Positions 20,301-29,127 of a DNA stretch of 64,000 nt are shown in pieces (within the stretch, counting starts at the first letter, position 1; every line of letters starts with the position of its first letter). The stretch covers positions 421,470-485,469 of the forward strand of contig NZ_JAAKGO010000003.1 of NCBI RefSeq assembly GCF_011043525.1, in the 5' to 3' direction. The translations under genes and the position numbers were made by a program. Under the pieces are notes generated by a model. The model saw only the letters and a list, made by a program, of their open reading frames with translations. It ran no database searches and had not been told where the DNA came from. Origin of the DNA: Sphingobacterium sp. SGG-5. GTDB taxonomy: Bacteria; Bacteroidota; Bacteroidia; Sphingobacteriales; Sphingobacteriaceae.

Positions 20301-20577
20301 GCGGCTTAGTACCTATTCCATCGATAACAATACCCAAAGAAGTACTTGGTTTATGCGAAATGGTGCATTCCTGAGAGTAAAACAGGTCGAATTGGGATAT
20401 ACTTTTCCTAAGGCTTGGACCAATAGAATAAAAACAGATAATATCCGGATATATGCGAATGGTACAAACCTATTCACTTTTAGTAAATTCAAGTTATGGG
20501 ATGTGGAGATGGCAGGTAATGGACTACGCTATCCTGTACAGCGGGTATTTAACATTGGATTACAAGTATCCCTATAA
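17383..20577 (+). CDS. SusC-type TonB-dependent outer-membrane transporter
   Basis: A 1064-residue SusC/RagA-family transporter that imports oligosaccharides with its SusD partner. After the signal peptide (to about residue 26) there is a carboxypeptidase-like regulatory domain (about 45-125, EVRGTVRDSTG), a plug domain (ALAGRLAGII, MKDATATALYGARGANGVI) and a 22-strand barrel ending in an aromatic-hydrophobic pattern (GLQVSL). There is no STN signalling domain, consistent with control by the neighbouring two-component system and not by an anti-sigma factor. The 244-base leader before it contains no clear TAnnTTTG element, as expected for an activator-dependent promoter. SusD follows after 11 bases. 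Confidence 0.95.
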   Translation: MSKRLYHLCILCCLLLLGALPPVNARSFSLSLDPKFANEDLQTKEVRGTVRDSTGVLAGVSITVKNQSSIGTTTDLNGKYILDVPGEDAVLVLTIVGYETQEIPVRGREVIDVQLVASAAQLEEAVVVAFGKQKRTDLIGSVTSINPSELKVPSSNLTTALAGRLAGIIAYQRSGEPGADNAEFFIRGVTTFGYKKDPLILIDNIELTSTDLARLNPDDIASFSIMKDATATALYGARGANGVILVTTKEGKEGKARINFRVENSISMPTRNVELADPVTYMKLNNEAVLTRDPLGELLYTDEEINNTVPGSGSYLFPAVDWRKELFKDYAMNQRANLSVSGGGKVARYYVAGSFTKDNGVLKVDPRNNFNNNIDLRTSSLRANVNINLTSTTELITRLGATFDDYTGPIYSGGGFYTRVMRANPAKFPAYYPIDNDHSYVKHIMFGNTAEGNYLNPYADMVRGYKDSERSNMNAQIQVTQKFDFITQGLSARALINTARVSYFDMIRQYSPFYYARGGYSIRDNTYQVFIVNEDKGTDYLDYNSANGTQLINSNVYLETAVNYNRTFADRHNISGMLVYIMRGALDANRGTLQASLPYRNVGLSGRTTYAYDNRYYAEFNFGYNGSERFYKAQRFGFFPSAGVAWTVSNEKFWEPFKQIVTNFRLRGTYGLVGNDAIGEGRFLYLSEVNPDDGGMRAVFGRNNGEGRNGVSVKRYSDTNITWETAAKTNLAIELGLWNRWNFVGEYFREHRTNILQERVSTPASMGLWATPAANIGEATGQGVDMSLDYNQHFSSGAWVQARANFTYATSAYKVFEEYDYDTEWWKSKIGYPMSQQWGYIAESLFVDDAEVANSPRQNFGEYMAGDIKYRDINNDGQITSLDQVPIGYPTMPEIVYGFGFSFGYKNFDISSFFQGASRESFWIDPAATAPFVAYHYSDAERNSGTVFTNQLLQAYADSHWSEDNRDLYALFPRLSTYSIDNNTQRSTWFMRNGAFLRVKQVELGYTFPKAWTNRIKTDNIRIYANGTNLFTFSKFKLWDVEMAGNGLRYPVQRVFNIGLQVSL

Positions 20578-20588
20578 ATTAGATGATC

Positions 20589-22496
20589 ATGAAAAAAACG
20601 CTAATATACATATACAGTTCGGCACTTGTCTTTCTTGGAGCTTGTCAACGTTATTTGGACATTGTACCGGATAATATTGCGACGATTGAAAATTCGTTCA
20701 ATATGCGTGTTTCGGCCGAACGATTTCTATACAGCTGTTATAGCTATCTACCCAAGCTAAGTAATATTGAGTTAAACCCGGCTCTTACGGCTGGTGATGA
20801 ATTTTGGCTGCACCAGTTTTACAATATGCCTCCTTGGCAGATTGCCCGGGGATTCCAGAATGTGAACAACCCTTATATGAATTTTTGGCAGGGTACAACA
20901 GGTGTAGGGGCGAACGGTATGACTGACTTGTATCAGGCGATTCGGGATTGTAATATCTTTTTAGAAAATGTGGAGACAGTACCGGATCTTAGTCTTGGCG
21001 AAATGCAACGTTGGCGAGCCGAGGTGAAGTTTTTAAAAGCGTACTATCATCTTTATCTCATCCGCATGTATGGACCTATACCGTTGAAAAAAGTGAATCT
21101 ACCCATCAATGCCAGCGTAGAAGAGGCGAAAGTTCCTCGAGATCCAGTAGATGATTGTTTTGACTATGTTGTTCAATTATTGGATGAGGCGACTCCTGAT
21201 TTACCACCTTATATTTCACAAGAGGCCTCCGAACTGGGACGTATTACACAGCCTATCGCTTTGTCCATCAAAGCATATGCATTGGTATTAGCTGCCAGTC
21301 CACTTTTTAATGGTAATCCGGACTATGCTACCTTTCGGGACAAGCAGGGAAGATTGCTGTTCAATCCGGTTTTCTCCATGGAGAAATGGGAGAAAGCCAA
21401 AGCAGCCTCTTGGGAGGCCATCCAAGCCTGTGAATTAGCCGGACATCGCTTATATTACTATAATCAAAGTGGATCCCAGTATAGTGTGTCACCGGAAATA
21501 CGTATCCAAATGGACATCCGCAATGCGGTGACTGAAAAATGGAATGATGAGATAGTATGGGGTCACACCAATAGTATGACGGGCAATATGCAACGGCAAT
21601 CCACTCCACGGGGTGTCGATCCAGCAACACGGGCCAACTCGAATGTGCAAGGTAATGCCGCAATCCCAATAAAAATAGCCGCTCAATTTTATACCAAGCA
21701 TGGTGTACCTATTGAAGAGGATACAGACTGGGATTATAGTGGACGATTCGATCTAAAGACAGGTACTGCAGGTGAAAAGTATTATATCAAAGAAGGTTAT
21801 ACGACAGCGAAGTTTAATTTCGATCGGGAACCGAGATATTATGCAAATCTGGGCTTTGATGGCGGCATCTGGTACGGTATGGGGAAATTTGATGACAATG
21901 ACACCTGGTTTGTATCAGCAAAGAAAGGTGACCCGGCCTCTAATGTTGCCCGGGATAAATTTAATGTTACCGGAATATGGGGTAAAAAATTGGTAAACTA
22001 TCAGAACTCCATCGGGGAGACCAGTTATACTGTCGAGCAGTATCCATGGCCGATTATCCGTTTGGCCAATGTGTACCTGTTGTATGCGGAAGCAGCTAAC
22101 GAAGTAGATGGACCTTCACCTGAAGTATTCGAGTTTTTGGATCTCATTCGTGAACGCGCTGGGTTGCTTGGGGTAGAGGAGTCATGGGAACTATACTCCA
22201 GGAACCCGGACAAACCGAAGGAAAAAGAAACATTACGGGAGATCATCCATCAGGAACGTTTGATTGAGTTAGCTTTGGAAGGACAGCGTTTTTGGGATTT
22301 AAGACGTTGGAAGAAAGCCGTTGAGGTACTCAATGCACCGATTACCGGCTGGGACATTGAACAGAAGACACCGGAAGGTTATTACCGGGAAAGGGTATTG
22401 TACAACCAGACTTTCACAACTCGGGATTATCTATGGCCTATTCGCGAAGTGGAAATTTTGGCGAATAAAAATACAGTACAAAATCCGGGTTGGTAA
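20589..22496 (+). CDS. SusD-type surface glycan-binding lipoprotein
   Basis: The lid and glycan-binding partner of the upstream SusC, 635 residues from the ATG at 20589 (MKKTLIYIY); an in-frame ATG at 20583 adds two residues. The lipobox FLGAC puts the acylated Cys near residue 18. The TPR-rich SusD fold shows in the RWRAEVKFLKAYYHLYLIRMYGPIPL segment and the C-terminal EIIHQERLIELALEGQRFWDLRRW block, both hallmarks of the family. It is anchored on the outer face of the outer membrane. The gene lies between SusC and the surface lipoprotein genes and is clearly in the same operon. Confidence 0.94.
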   Translation: MKKTLIYIYSSALVFLGACQRYLDIVPDNIATIENSFNMRVSAERFLYSCYSYLPKLSNIELNPALTAGDEFWLHQFYNMPPWQIARGFQNVNNPYMNFWQGTTGVGANGMTDLYQAIRDCNIFLENVETVPDLSLGEMQRWRAEVKFLKAYYHLYLIRMYGPIPLKKVNLPINASVEEAKVPRDPVDDCFDYVVQLLDEATPDLPPYISQEASELGRITQPIALSIKAYALVLAASPLFNGNPDYATFRDKQGRLLFNPVFSMEKWEKAKAASWEAIQACELAGHRLYYYNQSGSQYSVSPEIRIQMDIRNAVTEKWNDEIVWGHTNSMTGNMQRQSTPRGVDPATRANSNVQGNAAIPIKIAAQFYTKHGVPIEEDTDWDYSGRFDLKTGTAGEKYYIKEGYTTAKFNFDREPRYYANLGFDGGIWYGMGKFDDNDTWFVSAKKGDPASNVARDKFNVTGIWGKKLVNYQNSIGETSYTVEQYPWPIIRLANVYLLYAEAANEVDGPSPEVFEFLDLIRERAGLLGVEESWELYSRNPDKPKEKETLREIIHQERLIELALEGQRFWDLRRWKKAVEVLNAPITGWDIEQKTPEGYYRERVLYNQTFTTRDYLWPIREVEILANKNTVQNPGW

Positions 22497-22513
22497 TTTA
22501 AATAATTCGTATT

Positions 22514-23701
22514 ATGAAAAGTGTTTATATATTAAATCTCCTATTGGGTGCTTTGCTGATTGTTAGCTGCTCCCCAGAGAAATTTACATCAACCATTAAT
22601 GATGACACCGCTCCCGGACCGGTGAAATCTGTCCAGGTGGAAAATTTGCCCGGTGCGGCCAAAATATCTTATGTTCTACCGAATGACGAAAGCCTTCGCT
22701 ACGTCAAAGCGGTGTATGCTATCCGCCCGGGTGTAGAGCGGGAAGCGAAGGCTTCACTATATGCGGATAACTTGATTGTGGATGGTTTTCCCGAGGAAAA
22801 GGAATACGAGGTAACCTTGTATGCCGTGAGCAAGGGTGAGAAAGAATCGGAGCCGGTGAAAGTTAAAATCAATCCACTGACCTCACCTCTATCGGAAGCT
22901 TATAACTCATTGACCTTTGAAGAGACTTTTGGTGGGGCAACTGTGGCTTTTAGCAATTCGGGAGGAGCAAGCCTTTCTGTTAAAATACTGACGCAGGATA
23001 ATGGTACCATGAGTGAGATAGAAACTTATTATACAAAAAGTATTGAAGGTAAGCATTCGGTACGAGGGTTTGCGGCAGAGCCCCGTGTGTTTGCGGCTAT
23101 TATCCGTGACCGTTGGGGCAATCTGTCAGATACCATTTCTACGGAGCTGACACCAATCTTCGAAGAGCAGATTCCTAAAGATAAATTTGTAGAGCTTCAC
23201 TTGCCGACAGATACCTACGAAAAGCATATTCCGCAAGGGGATATGTTTGAAATGTGGAACGACCGTATAGCACCAAACGGTGGAATCGGTGTATTTCATA
23301 CAAAGCCGGGATCGGGTATGCCACAATGGTTTACTTTTGATATGGGTCGGATGGCTATTTTCAGCCGCTATAAACTATGGCATAGAGGGCCTGGTCAACA
23401 GTGGGCCTATCAGGCAGCAGCTCCGAAACGTTGGGAGGTCTATGGAACGGCAGAAACTCCAGATCCAGAAGGAAGCTGGGATGGATGGACGTTATTAATG
23501 GAATGTGAATCGTATAAGCCGTCAGGAGACGGACCTATCACGCAGGAGGACGCTTTATATGCAACGTCGGCGGGGGAAGACTTTATTTTTCCGGATGACA
23601 TGCCTCCTGTTCGTTACCTCCGTTTTAAGATATTAGAGACCTGGGGTTTTCTGGATTACATCTATATTCAGGAGCTAACATTTTGGGGACAGTTGCAATG
23701 A
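22514..23701 (+). CDS. Surface lipoprotein with DUF4959/DUF5126/DUF5000-type domains
   Basis: A 395-residue lipoprotein (lipobox LIVSC, Cys near residue 19) in the position usual for a third, glycan-binding outer-membrane protein of a PUL. Residues about 35-125 look like a DUF4959 fibronectin-like domain (APGPVKSVQVENLPGAAKISYVLP), about 130-235 like DUF5126, and about 245-395 like the discoidin-type DUF5000 (QWFTFDMGRMAIFSRYKLW, PVRYLRFKI). The family names are from pattern recognition. DUF5000 resembles F5/8-type carbohydrate-binding modules, so carbohydrate binding is the likely function. It is 17 bases after SusD. Confidence 0.82.
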   Translation: MKSVYILNLLLGALLIVSCSPEKFTSTINDDTAPGPVKSVQVENLPGAAKISYVLPNDESLRYVKAVYAIRPGVEREAKASLYADNLIVDGFPEEKEYEVTLYAVSKGEKESEPVKVKINPLTSPLSEAYNSLTFEETFGGATVAFSNSGGASLSVKILTQDNGTMSEIETYYTKSIEGKHSVRGFAAEPRVFAAIIRDRWGNLSDTISTELTPIFEEQIPKDKFVELHLPTDTYEKHIPQGDMFEMWNDRIAPNGGIGVFHTKPGSGMPQWFTFDMGRMAIFSRYKLWHRGPGQQWAYQAAAPKRWEVYGTAETPDPEGSWDGWTLLMECESYKPSGDGPITQEDALYATSAGEDFIFPDDMPPVRYLRFKILETWGFLDYIYIQELTFWGQLQ

Positions 23702-23711
23702 TGATTACATC

Positions 23712-25343
23712 ATGATGAAGACACTTAAACATATCGTTTTTGTTGGGCTGGCGGGCTTATTCCTGTTTGCTGGTTGTGCCAAGGACATCGACACCGGTCA
23801 AGATACCTCTGACTTGGAGGGAAAGGCTTGGGTACCACAAGCGCGCACCGCAAAGGTATATTCAGGCAATCATCGATTGTTGTTTGTATGGCCGGAACCG
23901 GATGCGAAGGTTAGCGTAGTGAAAGTGTATTGGAATGAAAGAACAGATTCTCTCGTACAGACATTGACGGCGCCCATGGATACGCTAAAAGTCTCGATAG
24001 ACGGCTTGGCCGAAGGCGATTACGTATTGGAAGTGCTGACTTTTAATAATGCCGGTGTAAGCTCAGGCAAGGTGTTGCTGCGGGGTACCGTATATGGGGA
24101 AGAATATGTGGGAGATTGGGATAAACGTACACTATATGATATGAATTTTCAATCCGGTTCCGCTTCTCTTGCATTGGTTTGGGAAGAAACTACAGACCTT
24201 CGGATTGCCGGTTCAGAAGTATGGTATACCGATGCCGAAGGCGAGGACCAACAGCAATTTTTCGAGCATTCCGCATTAACTAGCGTACTCGAAAATATGC
24301 CGGCGACGGAAACGGGACAAATCCGCTACAGGACGGCTTATCTGCCCGATGCCCAAAGTATCGATACACTCTACGGAACATTTACAGCGGTCACCTACAC
24401 CAACCGAGCTGTTGCTTTTAACAATCTCCCCGGCTGGAAGTTTCGTTGTAAGGTTATGGCGGAAACCCAGACGATTGCCGATCACGGTGGACCGTTGGCT
24501 TTTAAGGCCAAAATGGATGAGGGCTTGATACGCGCCAGCAGTAAATTTCAGGTTCCGGGACTAAACGACGCAGGAGGGAACCAGATTCATTTTTACATGA
24601 CCGAGATGATTCCTTTCGAAGGAACTTCCGGACAGTTTAGATACCTCCGTGGTGTAGATGATCCGGATATGGATATTCTGTTGATTGTCAATAGTCATGC
24701 AGCTTCTGGGGATTTATCTTGGGGCTGGTTGAGAGCACCCTATCTGACCTTAGGACATGATTATGCAGGATTGTTTGGCAATAGTGCGATTGACGCTTTA
24801 CTCCATGAGTTCGGTCACGCCCGGGGGATGTATGACCTTTATTTGGGGGAAGTGCCTAATGCGGCCAATAACCCGATCAGCGGTCAAGCGTTTGAATCAA
24901 AAAGATGTATTATGAATTATCCCTACGGTGAAACCGTATGGTCGGAGTTTTCCCGCTTTATCATTAATGCCTCAGGACCTGATAAAGTGGCAAAGCCCTA
25001 CTGGAACTATTTTCCGACGTCATTTCATGTAGATGTCAAACAAAAGAGTGGAGCCGTAGCTGTAGGAGCAAAGTTGAATTTTTATCCCGTTTTCGCCAAC
25101 AGCAATGCTGTACGAGCCACTGATGTTGTGAAGTATAGAGCGACTACAGGAGGCGATGGACGGTATACCTTCCTGGATAATCCCTATGCGATAAATCAGG
25201 TCCTAAGTGACAATGTCTATAACTACTTGGTAAAGATTGAATATAACAGTAAAATAGAATACCGATGGATGCCCATGGATGATGCGTTGATCGCTGGAAG
25301 TAAAGGGCAGCCTTTTATTTTGAATGTTGAATTGAGTAATTAA
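23712..25343 (+). CDS. DUF4998-type surface lipoprotein fused to a metzincin-like zinc protease domain
   Basis: A 543-residue predicted lipoprotein (leader ending FLFAGC, Cys near residue 22; a second ATG at 23715 is equally possible). Residues about 40-130 form a DUF4998/fibronectin-like domain paralogous to the next gene. The central region contains LLHEFGHARGMYD: His365, Glu366, His369 and Asp375 fit HExxHxxGxxD, the zinc site of metzincins of the snapalysin type, and a Met401 in CIMNYPYG, 26 residues later, is positioned like a Met-turn. A beta-rich domain (about 440-543) follows. The protein therefore looks like a surface protease or a protease-derived binding protein inside a glycan locus. 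The fold assignment beyond the motif is inference; no matching family name is claimed. Confidence 0.75.
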   Translation: MMKTLKHIVFVGLAGLFLFAGCAKDIDTGQDTSDLEGKAWVPQARTAKVYSGNHRLLFVWPEPDAKVSVVKVYWNERTDSLVQTLTAPMDTLKVSIDGLAEGDYVLEVLTFNNAGVSSGKVLLRGTVYGEEYVGDWDKRTLYDMNFQSGSASLALVWEETTDLRIAGSEVWYTDAEGEDQQQFFEHSALTSVLENMPATETGQIRYRTAYLPDAQSIDTLYGTFTAVTYTNRAVAFNNLPGWKFRCKVMAETQTIADHGGPLAFKAKMDEGLIRASSKFQVPGLNDAGGNQIHFYMTEMIPFEGTSGQFRYLRGVDDPDMDILLIVNSHAASGDLSWGWLRAPYLTLGHDYAGLFGNSAIDALLHEFGHARGMYDLYLGEVPNAANNPISGQAFESKRCIMNYPYGETVWSEFSRFIINASGPDKVAKPYWNYFPTSFHVDVKQKSGAVAVGAKLNFYPVFANSNAVRATDVVKYRATTGGDGRYTFLDNPYAINQVLSDNVYNYLVKIEYNSKIEYRWMPMDDALIAGSKGQPFILNVELSN

Positions 25344-25355
25344 AAAAATACAATT

Positions 25356-26489
25356 ATGAAATTAGTAACACACATAAGTCGTATAGGATTCATCCTTCTC
25401 GCATTAGCCGGTATCTTTGGAGGATGCTCCAAGATGGACGATACCTATAAGCAATTTCTGGAAGACGGCATGAAAGTATATATCGGAATGGTCGACTCCG
25501 TATTTGTCTATCCCGGTAATAACCGTCTTCAGTTAGGATGGCTGCCGCCATCTGATTCGAAAGCTATACGTGCCCGGGTATATTGGAACAATCGGCAGGA
25601 TTCAATAGACGTGCCGATTGAAAGAACAGAAATAGGAAATGATACCGTCAAAGTGATGTTCGATGAGCTTGCTGAAGGTACTTATGTTTTTGAAATCTTT
25701 ACTTTCGATGACCAAGGGCGAAGGTCATTAAAAAAGGAACTCGTCACGAGAGTCTACGGAGATATGTGGAAAAATACGCTATTGAGTCGACCTATCGATA
25801 CCTACATTGCAGATGAGGAGGACGTCATGAAGATTACATGGGGTGCGGTGCCGTACCCTACCGTTCACGGTACGGAGATAACCTATGAAGATTTGGGTGG
25901 CGAGAATCATACGTTATTTGTCCCAGCGGATGAGACAATAACGTATGTTCCAGATTTTTTAACGCCGCAGTTTGTAGATCTTCGAACAGTATACTTACCG
26001 GGACCACTGGCTTTGGATACATTTTACACGGAGTTTACTACACAGAGACTCAAAGGACGACCGATAGAATTGTCCAAAACGGGGTGGACAGCGGAAGGTT
26101 CTTCAGAAGATCCGAAAGGAGCCGGTAGACCGGCATCTAATGCGATTGATGGTGATCCAGAAAGTTTATGGGTTAACAACACGACTACGCACAAAGAGTA
26201 CCCACATACGATTACGGTAGATATGAAGACGATATATGATGTGGAGGGGTTTGCTATTATCACTAGGCTCCGGGATGCTTCTGCTCGGCCGAAAACCATT
26301 GAGCTATATACCAGCATTGATGGGGAGGAGTGGACTTATCATCTTGTTACCGATTTAGAGAACACGGGAGACAAACAGTTCATTTCATTGGATGAACCGG
26401 TGCAAGCACGATACTTCAGGATGAAAGCAACAGCTTCATTCAATGGAGGCAATATCGCATTAGCGGAAATCGGTATGTTCTATCGATAA
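25356..26489 (+). CDS. DUF4998-type surface lipoprotein with F5/8 type C (discoidin) domain
   Basis: A 377-residue lipoprotein (lipobox IFGGC, Cys near residue 24). The N-terminal DUF4998-like domain (about 40-130) shares with the upstream protein the order RVYWNNRQDSI, DELAEGTYVFEIFTFD and TRVYGDMW. A second sandwich (about 140-230) ends with TVYLPGPLALDTFYTEF, again like the upstream protein (TAYLPDAQSIDTLYGTF). The C-terminus (about 245-377) is a discoidin carbohydrate-binding module: ASNAIDGDPESLW and ARYFRMKATAS are typical. It should bind glycan at the cell surface, as SusE/F-like proteins do. The stop overlaps the next possible ATG (TAATG at 26487-26491). Confidence 0.85.
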   Translation: MKLVTHISRIGFILLALAGIFGGCSKMDDTYKQFLEDGMKVYIGMVDSVFVYPGNNRLQLGWLPPSDSKAIRARVYWNNRQDSIDVPIERTEIGNDTVKVMFDELAEGTYVFEIFTFDDQGRRSLKKELVTRVYGDMWKNTLLSRPIDTYIADEEDVMKITWGAVPYPTVHGTEITYEDLGGENHTLFVPADETITYVPDFLTPQFVDLRTVYLPGPLALDTFYTEFTTQRLKGRPIELSKTGWTAEGSSEDPKGAGRPASNAIDGDPESLWVNNTTTHKEYPHTITVDMKTIYDVEGFAIITRLRDASARPKTIELYTSIDGEEWTYHLVTDLENTGDKQFISLDEPVQARYFRMKATASFNGGNIALAEIGMFYR

Positions 26490-26515
26490 TGAAAAAAGTA
26501 CAAATAAAACTAAAC

Positions 26516-27589
26516 ATGATAAAAAAGACATTCCTTATCACGTTGATTATTCCTTTTTTGGGGATAGGTTGGACCAGCTGTAGCAAAGAGAATGGCGGTG
26601 TAGATAAAACCCCACCCCCTCCAGAGACTGAGCAACCGGATGATTCCGATACCTTTACCAATCCGCTTCTGACCCGAGGTGCGGACCCTTGGATAACGCA
26701 AAAGAACGGAACATATTACTACACGTATACCCAAGGAAGTAAGTTGGTGCTGTACGTGACCAAGAAAATCAGTGAACTGGCTAAGGTGACCCCCATAGAT
26801 GTCTGGGTGCCACCCCCGGGAGAAATGTATTCCAAGAACATCTGGGCGCCTGAATTGCATGAGATCGATGGAAAGTGGTACATGTATTTTGCTGCCGACA
26901 ACGGTAGTAATGCCAATCACCGCATGTATGTAATTGAGAACAAATCTTCCAGCCCGATCCGAGGGTCGTGGGAACTGAAAGAGAAAATAACGGTTCCGGG
27001 CGATGAGTGGGCCATTGATGGCACGGTGCTGGAGTATCAGGATGAATTGTACTTCTTGTGGTCGGGATCGAACAAAGGTGCTTCGCCACAGAAAATTTAT
27101 ATTGCCAAGATGAGTAATCCTTGGACATTAGATGGAGGACGGGTAGAGATTGCAGCACCAATACACGATTGGGAAAAACATAACGGTGCAATTAATGAAG
27201 GACCGCAGGTCTTGATCAATCCAGAGGGAAAAGTTTTTATCGTCTACTCGGCCAGTAGCTTTTCTTCGGATAACTATGCCTTAGGGTTATTAACGTTGAA
27301 GGAGGGTGGCGATCCATTGAAGGCTGACGACTGGACAAAGGACGATGAGCCTGTTTTTACTATGAATGCAGAAAGCGGTGCTTTCGGACCGGGACATAAC
27401 GGTTTTTTTAAGTCGCCAGATGGAACAGAGGATTGGATTATCTATCATGCCCGCAATCTGCCGGATGGAGGAAGTACAAATTATCGCAATCCGCGCATTC
27501 AAAAATTTACCTGGAATAGTGACGGAACGCCTAACTTTGGTACTCCTGTAAAAATAGGGGATGAGGTCAAGAAACCGTCAGGAGAATAG
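26516..27589 (+). CDS. GH43 family glycosidase, lipoprotein
   Basis: A five-bladed propeller GH43 enzyme, probably an alpha-L-arabinofuranosidase or beta-xylosidase. From the ATG at 26516 (MIKKTFLIT) it is 357 residues with a lipoprotein leader ending GWTSC; the in-frame ATG at 26489 would add nine residues and overlap the previous stop, giving an over-long leader. The inverting triad is visible: general base Asp57 in GADPWI, pKa-modulating Asp168 in WAIDGT, general acid Glu228 in NEGPQV. WAPELHEIDGKWYMYF is typical of the family. The lipid anchor implies action at a membrane surface, likely outside the cell. Confidence 0.9.
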   Translation: MIKKTFLITLIIPFLGIGWTSCSKENGGVDKTPPPPETEQPDDSDTFTNPLLTRGADPWITQKNGTYYYTYTQGSKLVLYVTKKISELAKVTPIDVWVPPPGEMYSKNIWAPELHEIDGKWYMYFAADNGSNANHRMYVIENKSSSPIRGSWELKEKITVPGDEWAIDGTVLEYQDELYFLWSGSNKGASPQKIYIAKMSNPWTLDGGRVEIAAPIHDWEKHNGAINEGPQVLINPEGKVFIVYSASSFSSDNYALGLLTLKEGGDPLKADDWTKDDEPVFTMNAESGAFGPGHNGFFKSPDGTEDWIIYHARNLPDGGSTNYRNPRIQKFTWNSDGTPNFGTPVKIGDEVKKPSGE

Positions 27590-27613
27590 CGATAGAGAAA
27601 AAGCAAATACGAC

Positions 27614-29089
27614 ATGAGGAATCGACGTCATATCGGAGCAACAATATTTTTATCCTTAGCGACCTTTTTGGCAATAGCACAAAAAGAGAGGCCGCCGAAT
27701 GTGTTGATGATCTGTGTCGATGATCTGTTGCCCGCTTTAGGATGCTATGGTAATGAAGAAGTATATACGCCGCATATTAATTTATTAGCGGCTTCTTCTG
27801 CATTATTTACCCGGCAATATGTGACGGTACCGACTTGTGGTGCGTCCCGATATAGTTTGTTACGGAGCAAGTTGCCACGCTCCAGGGCAGAACTGGGAAA
27901 CAATATCGCCAATGTATTATCCAACGGTAAAAAGGAGCAATCGGCAAACCCGGAGACTTTTATCGAGCAATTTCGCCGTAACGGGTATCATACCGTCGGT
28001 ATTGGAAAGATCAGTCACTCGCCCGATGGCTATATTTATCCGTATGCTGGACCGAAAAGCAGTCGGAAGGAACTGCCCAACAGTTGGGACGAGTTTGTAT
28101 TCAATCCGGGAAAATGGGGACAAGGATGGAATGCTTTTTTTGCTTATGCCGATGGGGAAAGCCGTACAACCAAAAATGGTCAGGTGCGCCCTTATGAAGC
28201 GGCTGATGTGACAGACGAAGGATATCCGGACGGGCTCACAGCTGCTTTGGCTGTGGGTAAATTAAAAGAACTGGCAGAGCGAAATCAGCCTTTCTTTTTA
28301 GGCGTGGGCTTTTTTAAGCCCCATCTGCCATTTAATGCCCCACAGAAATATTGGGATATGTATCAGGAAGAACAACTTTCACTTACCCCGGTTCCAGATT
28401 TGCCTTTGCATGTACATCGAGCAAGTTTGCATCAAAGTGCAGAGTTCAATCAGTATAAATTGGGTGAGGAGAAGGCTTCCCTCGATCGCCCGTTATCTGA
28501 TGCCTATTCGCGCAGGTTGATACACGGGTATTACGCCTGTATAAGTTATATCGACCAGCAGATCGGTAAGCTTCTTCAGGCGCTAAAGACCAACGGTTTG
28601 GATAAAAATACCATAGTGATTCTTTGGAGCGATCACGGTTGGCATCTGGGAGATTACCACGTCTGGGGCAAACATACCTTGTTTGACCGTTCGCTACGTA
28701 GTGTGCTGATGATTAAAACACCTGCCATGAAAAGGGGTAAAAAAATAGACCGGGTTGTTAGTTCGATCGATATTGCACCTACGTTGCTGGATCTGTGTCA
28801 TCTGCCGGAGCTACCTCAGGCGGATGGTCGGAGTATGGTTTCCTTATTGAAAGATAAAAACACGAAGGAATGGCAAGATGTGGCCTACAGCTATTTTAGG
28901 AATGGTGTTACGATGGTGACACCGCGCTACAGACTTACACATTATTTTAGAACGGAGACCCCTGTCACCGAGTTGTACGATCACGATAAAGATCCGTTGG
29001 AAACAACGAATATAGCGCCCAGCAATCCTGATCTTATTCGGCAGCTCGATCAACTGTGGCAAAAAGGAAATACCGGTTTATTTGAATAA
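27614..29089 (+). CDS. Sulfatase, iduronate-2-sulfatase-like (S1 family)
   Basis: A 491-residue exported sulfatase (signal peptide to about residue 22). VLMICVDDL at the start provides the Ca-binding Asp pair. The active-site motif is CGASR with Cys75, the residue that would become formylglycine; Ala replaces the commoner Pro, a known tolerated variant of the C-x-P/A-x-R pattern. The second signature is present as GYHTVGIGKISH and the late SDHGWHLGDYHVWGKHTLFD block is typical of iduronate-sulfatase-like members. It sits between GH43 and GH115 genes of the PUL, implying that the target glycan carries sulfate esters. A maturation enzyme (FGE or anSME) is not in the window. Confidence 0.9.
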   Translation: MRNRRHIGATIFLSLATFLAIAQKERPPNVLMICVDDLLPALGCYGNEEVYTPHINLLAASSALFTRQYVTVPTCGASRYSLLRSKLPRSRAELGNNIANVLSNGKKEQSANPETFIEQFRRNGYHTVGIGKISHSPDGYIYPYAGPKSSRKELPNSWDEFVFNPGKWGQGWNAFFAYADGESRTTKNGQVRPYEAADVTDEGYPDGLTAALAVGKLKELAERNQPFFLGVGFFKPHLPFNAPQKYWDMYQEEQLSLTPVPDLPLHVHRASLHQSAEFNQYKLGEEKASLDRPLSDAYSRRLIHGYYACISYIDQQIGKLLQALKTNGLDKNTIVILWSDHGWHLGDYHVWGKHTLFDRSLRSVLMIKTPAMKRGKKIDRVVSSIDIAPTLLDLCHLPELPQADGRSMVSLLKDKNTKEWQDVAYSYFRNGVTMVTPRYRLTHYFRTETPVTELYDHDKDPLETTNIAPSNPDLIRQLDQLWQKGNTGLFE

Positions 29090-29127
29090 CTTAATTCGCA
29101 TTACGTATTTATATAGAAGAAAAAAAG

